Shown here in pieces: positions 1-11,038 of a DNA stretch of 64,000 bases. Within the stretch, counting starts at the first letter, position 1. Every line of letters begins with the position of its first letter. A model generated the notes under the pieces. That model made no database searches and had not been told where the DNA came from. It saw only the letters and a list, made by a program, of their open reading frames with translations. This stretch comes from Metridium senile (Eukaryota; Cnidaria; Anthozoa; Actiniaria; Metridiidae), in contig OX459101.1 of NCBI GenBank assembly GCA_949775045.1, forward strand, positions 7,702,394-7,766,393. Reading direction: 5' to 3'. A program made the position numbers and the translations under genes.

Positions 1-890
1 TTTGTGGTGCTTTGCCAAAACATGTCAGCTTGCAGCTTTCAAAGCTGCTTCAACAACAATTACAAGCAGTATTATACGTTTTATGGAGCATATTCTGGGG
101 CATGACTTTGCATTTTTGCTAGCTTAGTCCACTAGAAGAAATAATTCACGAAACGAGAAGTATTGTTCGTCTAAAAGCGAAAGGGCTAACCTCGAGCAAG
201 CTATAATTTATAGCTTACAACTCATCAATGAATATCTTGTAATTTTCTGACTTACCTCATTAGAATTTTTAACTTTGATTATTTAAGAAGGGATTGGACT
301 GAAGGATCGCTAGAATAGCCCATAAATATGTGAATATTTTAGCTGGTTTGTTTGAATCTCAAATCGCGCGGGCAAAACAGAGAAGTTGTGCTTCACAGCC
401 CAGGGACAACAAACAGCCCCATGTTCTTCATTAGCCAATCAGATTGCAGGATATGATAGTGGGATATTTATTTACTCTGACCAGGGGTTTGCTTTTTGAA
501 AAAATACAAAAATACATTCGGTTTTGTCTAAACATTGAATATTTAGTCTGAAAATGTTGAAGGTTCAAAATATTGCTATTAAATAAACTTTTATTTTGAG
601 AAGAAAATTTTCGCAAATATATCTATCCATAGAGTATTCTAGAATACACTAGAAAATTCCTTTCTCCAACTCCAATCTTTAGAATTTTTCTAAATTACTT
701 GAATTTGGTTAATTTACACCTTATAAATTATTGTTATTTAATATTATTTGATATTTCGTTGAATATAAGTTGGGGAAATGAAAAAATGCACGTGTCTCTC
801 TGACAGAATTTACCAGAAGATCAGGATTACACGTGATCTGATTGGCTGAAAACAGGATCAAATTTATTCTTACATCAGTTTTTAAAATAG
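1..890. other. intergenic, upstream of sHSP
   Basis: No convincing gene was found in this AT-rich stretch. Its only recognisable content is a second heat-shock-element-like cluster at 636-660, annotated separately. Short open frames here lack coding character. Confidence 0.6.
636..660. promoter_or_regulatory. distal heat-shock-element-like cluster
   Basis: The sequence contains TTCTAGAA (638-645) followed by AGAAAATTCC (651-660), that is, alternating GAA and TTC blocks typical of HSF1 binding sites. It lies about 290 bp upstream of the TATA box of the sHSP gene and may be an auxiliary HSF site. The spacing of the second half is imperfect. Confidence 0.45.
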
Positions 891-893
891 TTT

Positions 894-908
894 AGAATTT
901 TCTAGAAC
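894..908 (+). promoter_or_regulatory. canonical heat-shock element
   Basis: AGAAT-TTTCT-AGAAC forms three contiguous inverted nGAAn units, the consensus binding site for an HSF trimer. It sits 13 bp upstream of a TATA box and directly precedes the sHSP transcription unit, so heat induction is the expected control. Confidence 0.8.
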
Positions 909-921
909 ATCGAGTGGAGGG

Positions 922-929
922 TATAAATA
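922..929 (+). promoter_or_regulatory. TATA box of sHSP gene
   Basis: TATAAATA lies just downstream of the heat-shock element. Transcription would be expected to start about 25-30 bp further on, near 950-958, which gives a short untranslated first exon ending at 1057. Confidence 0.75.
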
Positions 930-949
930 GCGAGAGTTTGCGGCACAAG

Positions 950-2199
950 TCCAGGAAAATTTGAGGGCAATTCTCAAAGGAAAACAGAACTAAACTACTA
1001 AAAGCTATACTACTCCGATTCACTTCAAGCTAATAGCTGAAGGCACAAGAAAAGAAGGTAGGTGCAAGGTTTGCATGATGCAGACTAGTTTTGCGAGTTG
1101 CTTGTTTGGCTGCTTTCTCAGTATATAACTTGCTTCTTTTTTTAATTTTTGCTCACTTATTACATTCTTTTCTGCTTGCATGCTTGCTTATATCAAGCAC
1201 GTCATTGTTAGTTTGCGTTGCGGCATGCTGCATTGATTGATGGCTTGTTCTGCTTCGAATTATTGTTTGCAGTGCATGTTTGTCTGCCGGTTTATGTAAA
1301 TACGTATTTATGTATGTCTGTATGCTTGCCACTTGTTTGATTGTTTATTTGCTTGTTCTTTTTTTTTTTTTTTATTGTATATAATTTCTTTCTTTTTTTT
1401 TTTTTCATTGATTGGTTATTTTGGTTGATGCTTCTTTCTCTTGTTTGTTTGTCTGTTCAGTGTATATTTGTAAAAGTGTCGTTGTTATTGTTGTTTAATT
1501 GAAATTCTTTTCTTTCTCTATTTGCTGAATATGTTTTATTCTCTCCTTCAGAATGGCAAGTACAAGTCAAAAAGTGTACATTGCGACCGTCGAAGTTAAA
1601 AACTACAAGCCAGAAGATTGAAAATGGAAAAATTATGGTTCACGGCAGACATGCCGCAAAAGGCGAATTTGGCTGGGATACCAGTGAGTTTCACAGATCC
1701 TACGACTTGCCACAAGAAGTAGACCCTCGTTCAGTCACTTCAAGAATCGCTGATGGCCTCTTGTATATCTAGGGGTTCAAACTACCTCCCCAAAACGACA
1801 AAGCCATTGCAAAACAAGACGACAAAAAGTTTGACATGACCGTTGACGTGCGAGGTTTCAATCCAGACGATGTCAAAGTGAGCGTTTTGCACAATGAAAT
1901 CACCATTCAAGCTCGTCAAGAATCAGAATCCAGCGGTCATTACATGGCAAGAGAGTTCTACCGCCATTTTACTCTGCCAAGGGATGTTGATATGGATTCC
2001 TTGCTAACTACCCTGGGCAAAGACGGAAAGCTTCATATTGAGGGAAAGAGGCTTGCCCTTCCACCTGCACCAGAAAGGAGACATCTGGAAATCCGCAAGT
2101 CAAACGGCGGCAACTGAATCAGCTCCCTACTAAGTTTGTTCAAAAGTAGTCGGTTAAGTTTCGTCAAAACTTTTTTTGCAGTTTGATAGATATAATAAA
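950..2199 (+). pseudogene. tandem-ACD small heat-shock protein, apparently disrupted
   Basis: Small heat-shock proteins are ATP-independent chaperones of the cytosol built on the alpha-crystallin domain. The gene has an untranslated exon ending at 1057 (AAGAAG/GTAGGT), an intron 1058-1551 and a coding exon. The start ATG is at 1553, and that frame ends at a TGA at 1619 just after YKPED. The homologous reading continues in another frame (IENGKIMVHGRH, DLPQEVDP, ADGLLYI) until an in-frame TAG at 1770, where family members usually read on. The same frame then encodes a complete second alpha-crystallin domain (GFNPDDVKVSV, HFTLPRDVD, DGKLHIEG) ending at the TGA 2115-2117. A poly(A) signal AATAAA is at 2194. 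Two lesions plus an intact heat-shock promoter suggest a recent pseudogene, a non-functional allele or assembly error. Initiation at a downstream ATG (1836) could still give the second domain alone. Confidence 0.7.
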
Positions 2200-2831
2200 C
2201 TTTTTGTTTCATTTACTTCATTTGTTATTATCAGTGGGATATATAAATGATTTAATTAATAGCCAATCCCGTATATATAGTTATACCCTGCATGGGTTCC
2301 AGAGGCCTCCTTTATCATTAGAGGTCAAAATAAACCAAACGAAATATTTGTAAAATTGCAAAGCAATAGTTTGTAGAAATGTAGTCATTTGTTTGCGTTA
2401 ATAAAGCTGTTTTGAAACTGAATATTTTGTGAATATTCCTTTTGCCTGTAATATTGCACTTTCTCTTCCTCCTTTCCCTTCCTCATTGGTAGCATTTTAC
2501 TCTATTTTTCTAACCTTGTCTTTTCGTTCTACCCTCATTCCTTTAATATCTATTTCTTCCTTTGTTTCCGGCTACCCAGTTAAATTTCTTTTTCATAAAA
2601 TCCTTCCTTTCTTTATGCCTTTCAATCCGTTTCTGTTTTTTTCTATCTATGTTCCATATAAAATGAAATATAGAAAAACTGTAATAAAGCGAGAAAATAA
2701 AAAAAGGCAAAAACAACAATAAATAAATAGAATTAGAACAAAAACTGCAAAACCACCACGTGACCACACCACGTGACGGCATTAGCTAATAAATTAGCTC
2801 GCAGTGGATCATGGGATAGTTTCGATTTCTA
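2200..2831. other. intergenic between sHSP and RRM gene
   Basis: Contains a second AATAAA at 2400-2405 and a pyrimidine-rich stretch around 2450-2640, with overlapping low-complexity frames on both strands that I do not regard as coding. The end nearest 2832 is the likely promoter of the RRM gene. Confidence 0.55.
2757..2775. promoter_or_regulatory. paired CACGTGAC E-boxes
   Basis: Two CACGTG palindromes (2757-2762 and 2770-2775), both followed by AC, lie 13 bp apart and about 60-75 bp before the start codon of the RRM gene. CACGTGAC is the preferred core of bHLH-zip factors of the USF/TFE/MITF type. Promoter function is inferred from position only. Confidence 0.45.
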
Positions 2832-4989
2832 ATGGCGCAGGAAAGCAATATGGAGTCTCAGCTTCCTTTGGGAATGTCTTATTCAACGGCTTATTCTTTA
2901 GGAGTAGACGTAGCTGCTACACCAGCATTCACAGCATCTACAGTTCAAGACACCACAGATTATAGCAAAGACAGCGATCAAGAAGATAGCGAAGGACGGA
3001 GAAGAGGGGGCAGCTTCGAGCGAGATTTGCGAGGCGAGCGTGAAAGTCGACGCTACGCTCCCTACTCTACCGGTGCCCGAGGAAAGGGCAGAGTATCGTC
3101 CAGTGCTTTAAAGGAGCTTCGTATTTACGTATCTAACATCCCTTATACTACTCGCTGGCAAGAATTGAAGGATTACATGAAAAAGGGTACGAGTGAATTC
3201 ATATTAAATGTCGGTCAAAATCTTTTGTCTTTGACCATGACGCCATGATGAAGTCAGTTTAGTAAACCGATAAAAGTTCTACCCATAATTAATTTTTGAA
3301 CGTTTATAAACTCGATTTCGGTTAAAAAAAGTTCATGTTTAGAGATCTGGCTGTCATAAGCTTATGTTGATTTTTTATAATGATATTTTGGTAAGCAACG
3401 AGGTCGTACATGAATAATGCATGTGCTACTTTTAGAGTGACCATATATGTATAAGATTTTCAAAGCATTGACTCTAATTAACAGTAGCGAATTTTAAATA
3501 TTACTGTTAATTGATTGATTCTTTCATTTTGGGATACTTTTTTAGTCGGTGAAGTTTCATTTGTGGAAATCTTTGAAGATGAAAAAGGAAGATCAAAGGT
3601 GAGCTGATGATGATGACAATGATGTTGATGACAATGATGAAGATGGAAATGATGATATTGATTATAGAGATGATCACGCTGATAATTATAATGATGAACT
3701 TGATACCAATATTGATTATTATTATACCTTTTACTAACTACATTGAATCTGATTGGCTGAGAGCACACGGCTAAATCTGAATAGCATGTGAACTTGACAG
3801 TGATAATTGCATTGTCTGTAGTTATCACTGTCAAGTTCCCAGGCTCTCTCCGTCCTCAGGGAGTTGATGTGAAAATGGCAGCGAGATTTGCTTGTTATTG
3901 TCTCTTTTACCTGATTATAATTGTACTTTTACTTTAAAAAATGTATAATAAAACAATTATTGAATTCGGTTTTCGCATGATATCGTAAATTACCAAGACC
4001 TCGAGTCAGTATTATCTGCCTCAGCCAGGAGGCTTCGGCAGATAACACACACCTCGGTCTTGATAATTTACGATATCATACTCAACCTCATCCAATAATT
4101 GCTTATTATCGTTAGCGGCATTGAACTTGATGATGATGATCGGAATAATGATGATTTTCAGAATAACATTGAAAGTACTGAATAACATATTAAAACTCCT
4201 GTTTCTCATCTTTATTTTAGGGATGCGGGTAAGTTCTGGAAATCAAGTGTGTTAGGAATATGGACATCTAAGGAAGCATGTCAACAATCCAGAATCTATT
4301 TGTTGAATTTTAATATTTTAAGTTTAACTGATCATAAAATAAAGACAAGATTATAGGAATTATTATTAAATGTTTTAGGTTAACAGTCACTATTTGTTAG
4401 CAAACTTCATACATGTAACTTACAGTGTTTTATAGGGATTTTGCATACTGATGAGAATCGTAATCACACATGTCCAGTATTGATATTTCTATTTATCATA
4501 CATGTGTATGTTTTGAAATTAGCGTTTAAAATCTCTATATATCCAAAGAAGTTTTGGAGTAAAGTCTCTGCCTCAATTTTCATTTGTGTAATATTTATTG
4601 TCAGCCCATGTTATTAATTTCCATTAGAAATAGTTTTCCTGTATTGTAACTGTGTCATACTTATATCAGTGTTGTAGAGTTTATGACTAAAGAAGATGCA
4701 GAGAAAGCTATAGAAGAATATAACAACAAAGATTTCCAAGGAAGACCTCTACAAATTAGAGAGGTATTTCACTAATAACATTTACTGTTGCTTGCATCTA
4801 CCAATCCCAATAAATGTTGTATACCAATGTAGTTAAAAAGTCTAGACATTTGTAGATATGTACATGTACCATCATGTGCATAGAGTGAAGTCATTTAACC
4901 TGTGAAATAGATATTAGACTAATACACCTTGGCAGTCTCTAATTCCATTAAAAGCATAGAGACCGTAGTTATATGCGTTTTTAAGAAAC

Positions 4990-5021
<32 letters not shown>

Positions 5022-8000
5022 CATTGTTTTCTTTTGTGTCTATTTGACTATTACACCTTGACTATTTAATTTTGTTTCACGGGTTAAATGTCTTCACTCT
5101 ATACCTGTTAACAGTACTAGTTGCAATAAAAATATAATATGCTAATTGTACCTTGCAAACTCAACACATAGAATTTATTTAGAGAATTGTATATGGAGAG
5201 TGTATAAAGTTTGATGTCAATCTTCAAAGTTTAAAAGAGTGAAGGGTTTTTTTTAAACTATTATTATTATTATAGTATTATAGTCTGTACTGAATATAAG
5301 TTGTACCCAAAATGTGACATCCACATGTTCAGTTTTTTTAACTTGGAAAACTTAATTATTGAGAAAAAATTGTCTTCCTTGTGTTAGGATCGAGTTGAAG
5401 AAGACAGCCGAATGCACAGATCTAAGCTTCGTGGCAACACTATATCACAGAGCCCAGGAACTAACCCAATGAATGCCTTGCTAGGGCTAGGTGGAGGTGG
5501 TGGCATGAAATCAAATGATGCATCATCTTGTACAGTGTTTGTCAGCAATGTAAGTAACTCAGTCCAAGGGGTCTTTCATTTATTAGTGTATGGGGGGCGG
5601 TGGGGTGTGTGGCAATATTGAGGGGGTCATGATATTTTCAGAAGCTACACAGCTTTAGTAATAAACTGGGCAAATGTAGGGGGTTATCATTTCCCCCCCC
5701 CCCCCAGGTTTTTGTGATCTGTAATGTTCATAGATGTTTGCAATATTTTATCTACAGCTTGATTTCAAGATTAATTGGCAGAAGTTGAAGGACATCTTCC
5801 GTTGTGCAGGTGATTATCACCATTGTCATTCTAATGTAATTATAGTTATATGCAAATGTTTTCAAACAATGGTTTCAAGTCACAGCCCTTGGGCAAAAAC
5901 AAGAACTTGTCTTAAAAGCCTCAACTTCAAAACATATTGTTGAAATTCATTTGAATATAACTTTATTAACATTAAAACAGGTCTTTCAGTCAGGTCTCAG
6001 CATACTACAGGTCCCACAGTAATTGGCGTAAGCTGTTGTGATGTCCCTGTTTTCGTATGAAGGAAAAAGCTAATAAAAAATATATTGTCGTCATTATTAT
6101 CATTGTTGTATCATCATCAACACTAGATCCTGTATTGTTAATCAAATATGCTGGTTATACTATGAAAAAGAATTAAATGTTTCATTTCTCTTCTACCATC
6201 TTTGCCTCCTTATTATCATCATCATCTTTTTCATTTTATTCTTTGATCATTGTCATCATCAGTCTTCATCTTTGTTGCCCTTATCACCATCATCATCATC
6301 ATCGTTACATTACTCTCATTGCTATCTTCACCTCATCTTTTGCCAAATGTAATTTAATTAAACTTGTTTCATTATCATTATTGTTTTCTGTACATAGGCA
6401 GTGTTGTGAGAGCAAATGTCAAAGAAGATGAGAACCAGAAGTCTAAAGGCTACGGAACAGTACAGTTTGAGACTCCCATAGAAGCTTTAAATGCTGTCAG
6501 TATCCTTTTAATAAAGAATTGAATATTCCCTTAATAGAACAATAGAAAGTCTTACTGATGTTTTGGACATCACTCTGATAAAAGATTAATGCCTTCACTC
6601 TAACCACGGGCTGTAGGATACTCTTTGCTTCGAGTCGATATAACTTTGATATAACGTTCGGGCTTCCTGTTTTAGCCAGGGGACCGCGCTCTGCCATCGA
6701 ACGATAGGTCTGATAAATAGTATATTCAAGATGGCCGGGGTTCCGTTGTTACCGTTTCCACAGAACGAAAATGAACACAATCGACAGTAAATTCATGTTT
6801 TATTTATCCTCAAGTGAGTATGTTGTGTTTTATTTAGTCCACTAACAAACATTGCTCACGACTCAAAGCAAAGAGTATCCTACAGCCCATGCTCTAACTT
6901 CGGTTTTCTACTTTCTGCTAACTCAGACATCACAATGTGTTTTTAGCTGCTGTCAATCATAATTAATTAGATTGTACCATTTATATCCTTGATTGACAGC
7001 AGCAAGATATGTATTTTACAACATAACTGTTGGAATGTCTTCACAGAAAGTGAATACGTTCACAGAAAGTCCAAAACCGCATTCAACAGTGTTAATCAAA
7101 CTTTAGTAGGTTTTTCTGATATTTACATCCCAATACAACATTCTCCTATTACTTGGGCTTCTGTGTACAGAAAAGCTTGAGTCTAAAAATGCAAACAGTT
7201 CTTTTTTCGTCATCATCGTATTGGTCCTCAAATTGGAAGGTGAGGTCCCAGGCGTTCCTAGGAACATGTGATCACGTGATGACTTGTCACAATTTAAATA
7301 TAATAACATCATGTCTTATTTGAAGTGATCACCCAGATGGTGTCTAGTTCTTTATTGTTTATTGTTCTTAACGGAGATCTACAGATATGCTAAATGGTAA
7401 AACATTGATGGAAAGAAAAATCGTTGTTAGAATGGTATGTATTGATATTAATCCTTAAAAATGGTTACTCCTCTATGATAACTTTTATATACAATATGAA
7501 TGGCCGATCTGTATGGGATACAACTCATACAGACTGGACGCGAATATTGTATGTACTATATACAATATGAGTGGCCGATCTGTATGGGATACAACTCATA
7601 CAGGTCTACCAGATACGAATGTTGTATTGAAATTATGAATCTCCAACATTTGTTGTTTCATATTTGACTAAAATTGTTAAAATAAAACCAAATCTGAACG
7701 AGTAAATATACAATATGAGCGGTCAATATGTATGGGATATAACTCATACAGACTGCATGCAAATATTGTATAGTACTTATGAAACTCCAAGGCTGGTTCT
7801 TTCATATTTTACTAAAATTGTCAAGATAAAAGTAAATCTGATCTTATGCAACCTTATTTGTGGCTATGATTTATTTTGTCAATGTCTCATGTTTTATTAA
7901 TGCGGTATATAATTGTATCTCAGGATCGTAATGCTAGTCCAGCAGTAGCAGCAGGGGGGGCACAAAACCAGGCACTAGCATCCAATCCATTAGCAGCAGG

Positions 8001-10657
8001 TGCAGCAGGAAATCCAATGGCTCTTCTTAACATACTTCAAAGTCTGCAAAGTCTTACAACACTAGCACAGCTAGGTGGTTTTGGCGGAAATCTTGGTGCT
8101 CTTGGTGGAAACCTTGGTGCTCTTGGCGGAAACCTTGGTGCTCTTGGTGGAAATCTTGGTGGAGGTCTTGGTGGAAGTCTTGGTGGATCTAACCTTGGTG
8201 GGAACATGGGTTCCTCACTTGGATCAAGTGCTGCTACAAGCCAGGTTGGATATGATGATGGTTATAATAACGATTGTGATGGCAATTATATTCAGGGTGG
8301 GATGAATAGTTTTGATGTAGATGAGGATAATGATAATGGTGCCGTTAATGATAATGGTGGTGCCGATTATGATAATGATGGTGCCATTGAGGATAATGAT
8401 GGTGCTGATGATGATAATGATGGTGCTGATGATGATAATGATGGTGCTGATGATGATAATGATGGTGCCGATGATGATGATAATGGTGGTGCCAATGAGG
8501 ATAATGAAGATGGTGCCAATGATAATGATGGTGATGATAATGATTGTAATGGTGATAATGACAATGATACCAATGATGATTTTGATAATGATCTGTTCAT
8601 TTTGATAATGATGGTGGCACTGATAATATTATTGCAAAATTAAGAAGTGTTCAACAATTATTTAAAATATCTATCTGTCTTTACAGGCAATGGGATCCAT
8701 GGGTTCATCAGCTGCAGGTATGGGAAGCACTGCTGCATCTATGGGTTCTATGGGAGCCATGGGCTTAGACGCCAGTAACCTTGCTGCCCTTACTAGCCTT
8801 GGTGGAATGATGAACCAGCTAGGTGGAGCTACTAACACAACGCCCAGCATGGGATATAACCTTACTAACTATGGACCAACAGAGAACACATCAGGAAAAC
8901 AAGTCTTTGTTAGAAATGTAAGTCCAACATCCCCTTTTAGAATTAAGGGGGGGCGCTGGAAACCGCAGAACCGCACACAAAAAACACAAACTTGACACCA
9001 CACCAAAAATAACGCAAAACCACATAATTGCAAAACCCTTACTTACCACCAACTAAGGTTGATTAATTGTTTGATATAATTTATTATCTATTTATCACCT
9101 TTTGAATTTTTTTTGTTTATTTATATATCTGATTCCCACAAAGTTAATAACTCTTTTCTCATAATAATATCACAGCTTCCATGGAAATTCACCTGGCAGG
9201 ATCTAAAAGACAAATTCAGAGCTGCAGGTAAAAATATCATAGTGTATATATCAATATTGAAGTGTTTGTACTTTAAATATATTATACACCCTTTCCAAGA
9301 AGGTTTGTCACCTGTTGAAAAGCAAACAAGCTAGTGGCACAAAGGATCATGGATCAATTCAGAAACTAAATGTGCATTCGGAATGCCTTTCTTGTTGTTT
9401 GAAAAGTCAAAACTTTCATTTCTCAATAACAGATTGACAATTGTAACAATGTTGCCATGAAATCACTGTGTCCTAATAAAATTTACATATGTTACCCACA
9501 ATCCCCTGCGCTACTAGCTTGTAGGCTTTTCACTTCACAGGTGACAAAGTTTCTCAGAAAAGGTGGATAATGATGATGATGTTATTTATCTAATGTAACT
9601 AATGTCTGTTTCAGGTAAAGTAACACGTGCTGATCTGTTGACTGAGACTGATGGCCGGTCCAAGGGATGTGGAATTGTTGTCTTTGAGACTCCAGAAGAA
9701 GCCCAAAGATCTATTTGTATCCTTTGAAATAGAAAAATTTCATTGTTACCAATATGGTGTACACCATAAATCCATGAAACAACTACTAACATTTTTGGAC
9801 GTAATAGTATTCAGCTAAGAACTCACTCATTCATAAACAGCACAACACACATTACAGTGAGCCTGCTGTAAAAACACTTTGATTGGTTAATCTTCATCAC
9901 TATTTTTATTATATCATAATATTTATCATATCATTATCATCATAATCACACAGTTACCAATTATTTTTTTTATTATATCATTATCATATTTATCATTATC
10001 ATATTTTTCATATCATTATCATATTTATCATTATCATATTTATCATATCATTATCATCATAATCACACAGTTACCAATTATTTTTTTATTATATCATTAT
10101 CATATTTATCATTATCATATTTTTCATATCATTATCATATTTATCATTATCATATTTATCATTATCATATTTATCATATCATTATCATATTTATCATTAT
10201 CATATTTATCATTATCATATTATTATCATATTTATCATATCATCATCATCACACAGTTACCAATTTTTTTTTATATCATAATCATTATCAATTTATCATT
10301 ATCATATTTATCGTTATCATATTTATCATGATTATCTTCTTCATCCAACAGTTACCAATTTTTTTTTATTATATCATAATCAATAGAGTACAAACACTAA
10401 AAGTGTGCAACATAAATACCACTAAATACTGCTAAATTATGCAAATTCTATTGTTCTCCATTGTTTAATCAACACTATTTAGTGGTAAATAGTGCAAAGT
10501 GTTGCACACTTTTAGTGTTTGTACTCTATCATTATCATAAATATTATAATCTTTGTTATCATACTGTTACCAATTCTTAACTAACTTTTCAGCCATGTTT
10601 AGTGGTATGACATTTGATGGCAGACAGATTGACGTTAGACTGGATAGGTTTGGTTGA
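2832..10657 (+). CDS. hnRNP M / MYEF2-like protein, three RRMs (13 exons)
   Basis: Probable nuclear RNA-binding protein of the hnRNP M/myelin expression factor 2 family (splicing and transcription control). Exons: 2832-3186, 3546-3598, 4221-4228, 4670-4763, 5388-5549, 5758-5809, 6398-6499, 7385-7434, 7924-8244, 8687-8917, 9176-9227, 9615-9716, 10593-10657. All borders are AG/GT, phases agree, and the sum is 1647 nt (548 residues). RRM1 spans residues about 96-170 (RIYVSNI, SKGCGVVEF), RRM2 about 218-292 (TVFVSNL, SKGYGTVQF), RRM3 about 470-548 at the extreme C-terminus (QVFVRNL, SKGCGIVVF). The N-terminus is Ser/Arg/Glu-rich. A Gly/Met/Leu-rich linker with GGNLGAL repeats joins RRM2 and RRM3, as in hnRNP M. 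Length is close to MYEF2 and shorter than hnRNP M. The first ATG after the E-box promoter was chosen as start. Family call is firm; which vertebrate paralogue it matches best is not decidable here. Confidence 0.88.
3729..4105. repeat. 377-bp dispersed repeat, copy 1
   Basis: Lies in intron 2 of the RRM gene. It contains two internal hairpins: GACAGTGATAATT with its inverse around 3795-3834, and long arms at about 3952-4019 and 4033-4098 centred on ATGATATCGTAAATTA. A second copy of the same length lies at 63575-63951. It has no coding capacity and looks like a non-autonomous transposon. Confidence 0.8.
4221..4228 (+). CDS. 8-nt microexon of the RRM gene
   Basis: GGATGCGG is flanked by a strong acceptor (TTTATTTTAG) and a strong donor (GTAAGT). 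Without it exon 2 (phase 0) and the exon at 4670 do not join in frame. With it the junction reads SKGCGVVEF, the RNP1 motif of RRM1, matching the uninterrupted SKGCGIVVF in RRM3 of the same protein. It is therefore required by both phase and homology. Confidence 0.85.
4990..5020. repeat. (ATT)n microsatellite
   Basis: About ten ATT triplets within intron 4 of the RRM gene. Confidence 0.85.
6608..6888. mobile_element. MITE-like inverted-repeat element in RRM gene intron 7
   Basis: Roughly 30-bp terminal arms (GGGCTGTAGGATACTC at the left, its inverse at 6859-6888) enclose about 220 bp without coding capacity. It is a hairpin-type non-autonomous element; the superfamily is not identified. Confidence 0.7.
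7480..7850. repeat. tandem palindromic repeat family (RRM gene intron 8)
   Basis: Three partial units each contain TACAATATGA, GTATGGGATA and AACTCATACAG hairpins. Related sequence with the same flanks (a run resembling AAATATGAAAGAACTAA on the other strand) occurs at about 47280-47450 and 61190-61400. No coding capacity was found. Confidence 0.6.
8245..8686 (+). other. intron 9 with in-frame acidic repeat reading frame
   Basis: The donor here is GTTGGA, a weak site. The intron remains open in the frame of exon 9 until a TAA at 8641. It encodes a Gly/Asp/Asn-rich tract of DNDGADDD-type repeats from imperfect 18-nt GATGATAATGATGGTGCC units (about 8330-8600). Splicing to 8687 keeps the frame, and retention would give a C-terminally truncated acidic isoform lacking RRM3. 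Confidence 0.6.
9890..10380. repeat. TATCATTATCATATT simple repeat block
   Basis: Low-complexity repeats with three or four larger duplicated blocks that share CACACAGTTACCAATT. They lie in intron 12 of the RRM gene. Confidence 0.8.
10384..10528. mobile_element. 145-bp MITE with long terminal inverted repeats
   Basis: Ends TAGAGTACAAACACTAAAAG and its inverse; arms are about 28 perfect bases, extended with mismatches. It inserted in the simple-repeat block of intron 12. Confidence 0.75.
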
Positions 10658-10859
10658 GTAGGTTGGGTACATATACACTGGCCTCACTCACTGCACACAA
10701 TGTACTGCCTTTGTCTTCTACCTGCTGTTTGTTCTGTTGATGGCGTTAGATGTACTTTTTAGAAGAGAATTTTGTACTGTGACATTTCGATATTCCTTGG
10801 TTTTGAAGTTTTGCTAGAAGTGATGCTGAAAAAGATGAAGTTTGCGAGTTTGTGATTAC

Positions 10860-11038
10860 TAAGGCCTGAGCAAACCACTTCAACATTTGCTTCAACATCC
10901 TTTTGATTTTGTTGTATGGCAATGTTGAAGCCGTTTGCCACCCCCTTATATTCAACACCGTTAACAAGCATTCTACACATTTCAACAAAATCGAACCAAT
11001 GTTGAAGCAAATGTTGAAGCTGTTTGCCAGGGTCTTTA
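10860..11038. mobile_element. hairpin element with TTCAACATTTG arms
   Basis: Inverted arms share AATGTTGAAGC and CAAAATCGAACCAATG-type sequence. It is related to the shorter element at 12910-13033, with AAGGCC... termini. Non-coding. Confidence 0.6.

Noticed and set aside
2429..2782. Opposed short frames between sHSP and the RRM gene
   Set aside because: Pyrimidine-rich low-complexity DNA, no homology, no start or splice context.
8321..8605. Separate + strand frame MRIMIMVPLMIM... and its - strand counterpart
   Set aside because: Shadows of the 18-nt acidic-repeat tract in intron 9; the repeat keeps several frames open.
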